Part shown: positions 5,916 through 7,680 of the stretch, in pieces | Numbering within the stretch: the first letter of the stretch is position 1 | Layout of the letters: every line of letters begins with the position of its first letter | DNA from: Alphaproteobacteria bacterium | GTDB taxonomy: Bacteria > Pseudomonadota > Alphaproteobacteria > RF32 > CAG-239 | Reading direction: 5' to 3' | NCBI GenBank assembly: GCA_017557925.1 | Contig: JAFYWO010000069.1 | Coordinates: 1-7,680 of the forward strand | DNA: 7,680 bases | The notes under the pieces: model-generated | Told to the model about the DNA's origin: nothing | Database searches by the model: none | What the model saw: only the letters and a program-made list of their open reading frames with translations | Made by a program: the position numbers and the translations under genes

Positions 5916-6304
5916 AGGTGATCGGGTAGCTGCGCTAAATCATAGTTTAGTGAGGAAAGTCCGAGCGTCATGGAAACAAGGCACCAGATAACGTCTGGCT
6001 AGAGAAATCTAAGGGAAAGTGCCACAGAAAGTTACCGCCGGTATATATATTGGTAAGGTTGAAAAGGCGAGGTAAGAGCTCACCGCAAAGATAGCAATAT
6101 CTTTTGGCCAGGTAAACCCTGTCTGACGCAAGACCAAGTTAGGAGAGCAGTTTACTGTTATACGGAGCGTTTCCACTCCACTCCAGAGGTAGGTCGCACG
6201 AACCAAATGGTGACATTTGGTCCAGATGAATAGCTATCGCTTTAATCTTTGTCTTTTATAGATAAAGCAAATGATAAGTACATAACTCGGCTTATAGATC
6301 ACCT
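5916..6304 (+). ncRNA. rnpB: RNase P RNA, bacterial type A
   Basis: Catalytic RNA that, with the RnpA protein, trims 5' leaders from pre-tRNAs. The ends are set by P1, where 5916-5923 (AGGTGATC) pairs perfectly with 6297-6304. P2 pairs 5925-5931 with 6232-6238, P3 is a short hairpin at 5933-5952, and P4 pairs CCGAG (5961-5965) with CTCGG (6286-6290). P4 continues through 5957-5959/6291-6293, leaving the conserved bulged U at 5960. Other conserved signatures are GAGGAAAGTCC (5952-5962), the GAAAAGGCGAGGTAAGAGC stretch (6061-6079), GGTAAACCC (6111-6119) and GGT at 6188-6190, the likely L15 contact for the tRNA CCA end. Hairpins with GNRA loops are seen at 6087-6104 (GCAA, P13-like) and 6202-6221 (GTGA, P18). 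Length is about 389 nt. An extra hairpin lies between P2 and P4, and one conserved base near P4 differs. GC is clearly higher than in the flanking genes, as expected for a structured RNA. Confidence 0.96.
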
Positions 6305-6317
6305 ATTTATTTTTTTA
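6305..6317 (+). terminator. T-rich tract after rnpB, possible weak terminator
   Basis: Directly after the 3' strand of P1 comes ATTTATTTTTTTA, including seven consecutive T (6310-6316). There is no separate hairpin. The only stem next to it is P1, whose other strand is about 370 nt upstream. It may stop some transcripts, while others read through into lpxC, whose ribosome site begins a few nucleotides later. Confidence 0.3.
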
Positions 6318-6330
6318 TGCGGAGATAATA

Positions 6331-7182
6331 ATGGTTCTACAACATACATTAAAAGAGATAACCCAAATAAAAGGAATAGGTTTACATTCCGGTTTAGATG
6401 TTACATTAACCTTGAAGCCGGCACCTATAAATAAAGGCATCACTTTTTACAGAACAGATATAAACTCAACACCATTGAGGGGTTTGTATTCAAATGTTGT
6501 AGATACCAGAAACTGCACTGCGCTTGGCTCAGATTCCAAAAACATAGTAAGCACTATAGAGCACTTTATGGCAACTCTTTATATTCTAGGTATAGATAAT
6601 CTTGATGTAGAGATAGATAACGCTGAAATACCTATACTAGATGGTAGTAGTAGAGTTTTTTTAGACATACTAAAAACTAAACCTTTAGAAGCCCAAGAAG
6701 CTCCTGCTAAAATTTTAAGAGTAAAAAAAGAAATTACCTATGAGGATAAAGAAGGTTGTAGGATAACTATGTTGCCAAGCGACAAATTAGAAATATGTTT
6801 TGATATAGATTTTCCATCACCAATAGTAGGTCATCAAAATTTTAATAATGTTATAGATTATTCGGTATTTGAGCAAGAAATAGCGCCTTGTAGAACGTTT
6901 TGCGAAAAATATCAAGTAGATTACTTAAAATCAATAGGTCTAATAAAAGGCGGTTCGTTGGAAAATGCGGTGGTTTTAGATGGAAACACAATCCTAAATC
7001 CGGAGGGTTTTCGTATAAAAAATGAGTGCGTAAACCATAAAGTATTAGATACAATAGGTGATTTATATACTTCGGGGTATCGTATTTTGTCCAAAGTTAT
7101 TGCTAAAAAAACAGGGCATCGTCATAACAATGAAATATTGAAAATTTTGTTTTCATCACAAGATAATTATGAAATAGTATAA
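6331..7182 (+). CDS. lpxC: UDP-3-O-acyl-N-acetylglucosamine deacetylase
   Basis: Zn2+-dependent cytoplasmic enzyme that removes the N-acetyl group from UDP-3-O-acyl-GlcNAc, the committed step of lipid A synthesis. At 283 aa it is somewhat shorter than E. coli LpxC (305 aa), with no internal break. The zinc ligands are visible: H78 in the STIEH motif (74-78), with catalytic E77 beside it, and H236 and D240 in NHKVLD (235-240), with K237 between them. The catalytic His is H263 in TGHRHNN (261-267). Other family landmarks are GIGLHSG (15-21), PILDGSS (101-107) and CRTF (187-190). The start is supported by GGAG (6321-6324), 6 nt before the ATG. It begins only 26 nt after rnpB, and bamD follows after 19 nt, the usual lpxC-bamD order in alphaproteobacteria, where ftsZ rather than rnpB is the usual upstream gene. 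The presence of lpxC implies a lipopolysaccharide-type outer membrane. Confidence 0.96.
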   Translation: MVLQHTLKEITQIKGIGLHSGLDVTLTLKPAPINKGITFYRTDINSTPLRGLYSNVVDTRNCTALGSDSKNIVSTIEHFMATLYILGIDNLDVEIDNAEIPILDGSSRVFLDILKTKPLEAQEAPAKILRVKKEITYEDKEGCRITMLPSDKLEICFDIDFPSPIVGHQNFNNVIDYSVFEQEIAPCRTFCEKYQVDYLKSIGLIKGGSLENAVVLDGNTILNPEGFRIKNECVNHKVLDTIGDLYTSGYRILSKVIAKKTGHRHNNEILKILFSSQDNYEIV

Positions 7183-7201
7183 TATTTAAGGAGCTAAAGA
7201 A

Positions 7202-7680
7202 ATGAAAAAGTTATTAACTGTATTACAATGTACTTTTTTACTATTTTTATCCGCTTGTGCTTCAACGGATAAACAGGTTATAAATGATGAAGACAAATCA
7301 GCAGAAGTATTATATAACGTAGCGTATGATTATCTTGAAAAAACTTCATATCAAAAAGCAGCAGAAACTTTTGATAAAGTAGAAATGGAACATCCATATT
7401 CAAAATGGGCTACAAAATCAAAGTTAATGAGTGCATATTCATACTATAAAAATGAGAAATATGATGATACTATATCTGTTTTAGATAGATTTATTCGTCT
7501 GCACCCCGGTAATAAAGATATAGCATACGCTTATTACCTGAAGGCAGTAAGTTATTATAATCAAATATCATCATCTCAAAAAGAACAATCAGCAACAAAA
7601 GATGCTTATGATACTTTTATGCAGGTTATAACACTCTTTCCAAATACAGAGTATGCAGAAGATGCAAAATCTAAGATGGT
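7202..7680 (+). CDS. bamD: Outer-membrane assembly lipoprotein BamD (5' part, runs off the window)
   Basis: Essential lipoprotein of the Bam complex, bound to the periplasmic face of the outer membrane, where it works with BamA to fold and insert beta-barrel proteins. The first 159 codons are present. The signal peptide ends in a textbook lipobox, L-S-A-C, with C19 as the lipidated Cys. The mature part starts a TPR fold (about 37 onward). BamD-typical landmarks follow in order: EHPYSKWATKSKLMSAYSYY, YDDTISVLDRFIRLHPGN, AYYLKAVSYYNQI and FPNTEYAEDA. AAGGAG (7188-7193) lies 8 nt before the ATG, and the gap to lpxC is 19 nt, so the two form an operon. The reading frame is open to the right edge; the C-terminal TPRs are outside the window. 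Confidence 0.93.
   Translation, partial: MKKLLTVLQCTFLLFLSACASTDKQVINDEDKSAEVLYNVAYDYLEKTSYQKAAETFDKVEMEHPYSKWATKSKLMSAYSYYKNEKYDDTISVLDRFIRLHPGNKDIAYAYYLKAVSYYNQISSSQKEQSATKDAYDTFMQVITLFPNTEYAEDAKSKM

Noticed and set aside
6273..6295. Local hairpin ATAAG (6274-6278) with CTTAT (6291-6295) as an rnpB terminator.
   Set aside because: It would break the essential P4 helix and lies about 15 nt from the T run, so it is unlikely to be the terminator.
6296..6304. AGATCACCT resembles the 3' end of 16S rRNA (GATCACCT).
   Set aside because: It is the 3' strand of RNase P helix P1, pairing perfectly with 5916-5923; no other rRNA sequence is present.
6009..6434. Open frames on both strands across rnpB (6009-6206 minus, 6249-6434 plus).
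   Set aside because: They lie over the structured RNA and the lpxC start, have no ribosome site, and encode no recognisable protein.

Overview
The window looks like chromosomal DNA of an AT-rich member of the Alphaproteobacteria, probably from a lineage with a small or host-associated genome. The evidence is lpxC followed closely by bamD (the order found downstream of ftsZ in that class), a family-4-like uracil-DNA glycosylase with the WRPPGNR motif I associate with alphaproteobacteria, a long TPR lipoprotein whose C-terminus has a pattern common in that class, and a type A RNase P RNA. A+T is about two thirds by eye. TGG encodes Trp and stops are TAA or TAG, so the standard bacterial code fits. 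The class is inferred from gene content; no marker phylogeny was possible.

Layout. Positions 1-898 hold the start of an unknown exported protein and an upstream exported 251-aa protein of unknown function, both on the minus strand and forming a tight operon. Next come a minus-strand uracil-DNA glycosylase gene, whose terminator hairpin overlaps its stop codon, and a divergent plus-strand gene for a 595-aa TPR lipoprotein. Converging on the TPR gene from the right is a minus-strand phosphoglucosamine mutase gene (glmM), preceded by a minus-strand gene for a small outer-membrane beta-barrel. Divergent from the barrel gene, on the plus strand, are the RNase P RNA (rnpB), lpxC, and the 5' part of bamD, which runs off the window.

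The genes share an envelope theme. GlmM makes glucosamine-1-phosphate for UDP-GlcNAc, LpxC commits that nucleotide sugar to lipid A, BamD helps insert outer-membrane barrels, and a barrel protein and several exported proteins are encoded nearby. The window is mostly housekeeping; I see no mobile element, CRISPR array, defence island or obviously new multi-gene system. The points most worth a second look are rnpB sitting only 26 nt ahead of lpxC, the changed substrate-binding loop in GlmM, the loss of two Fe-S cysteines in the glycosylase, and the unidentified exported operon at the left edge.
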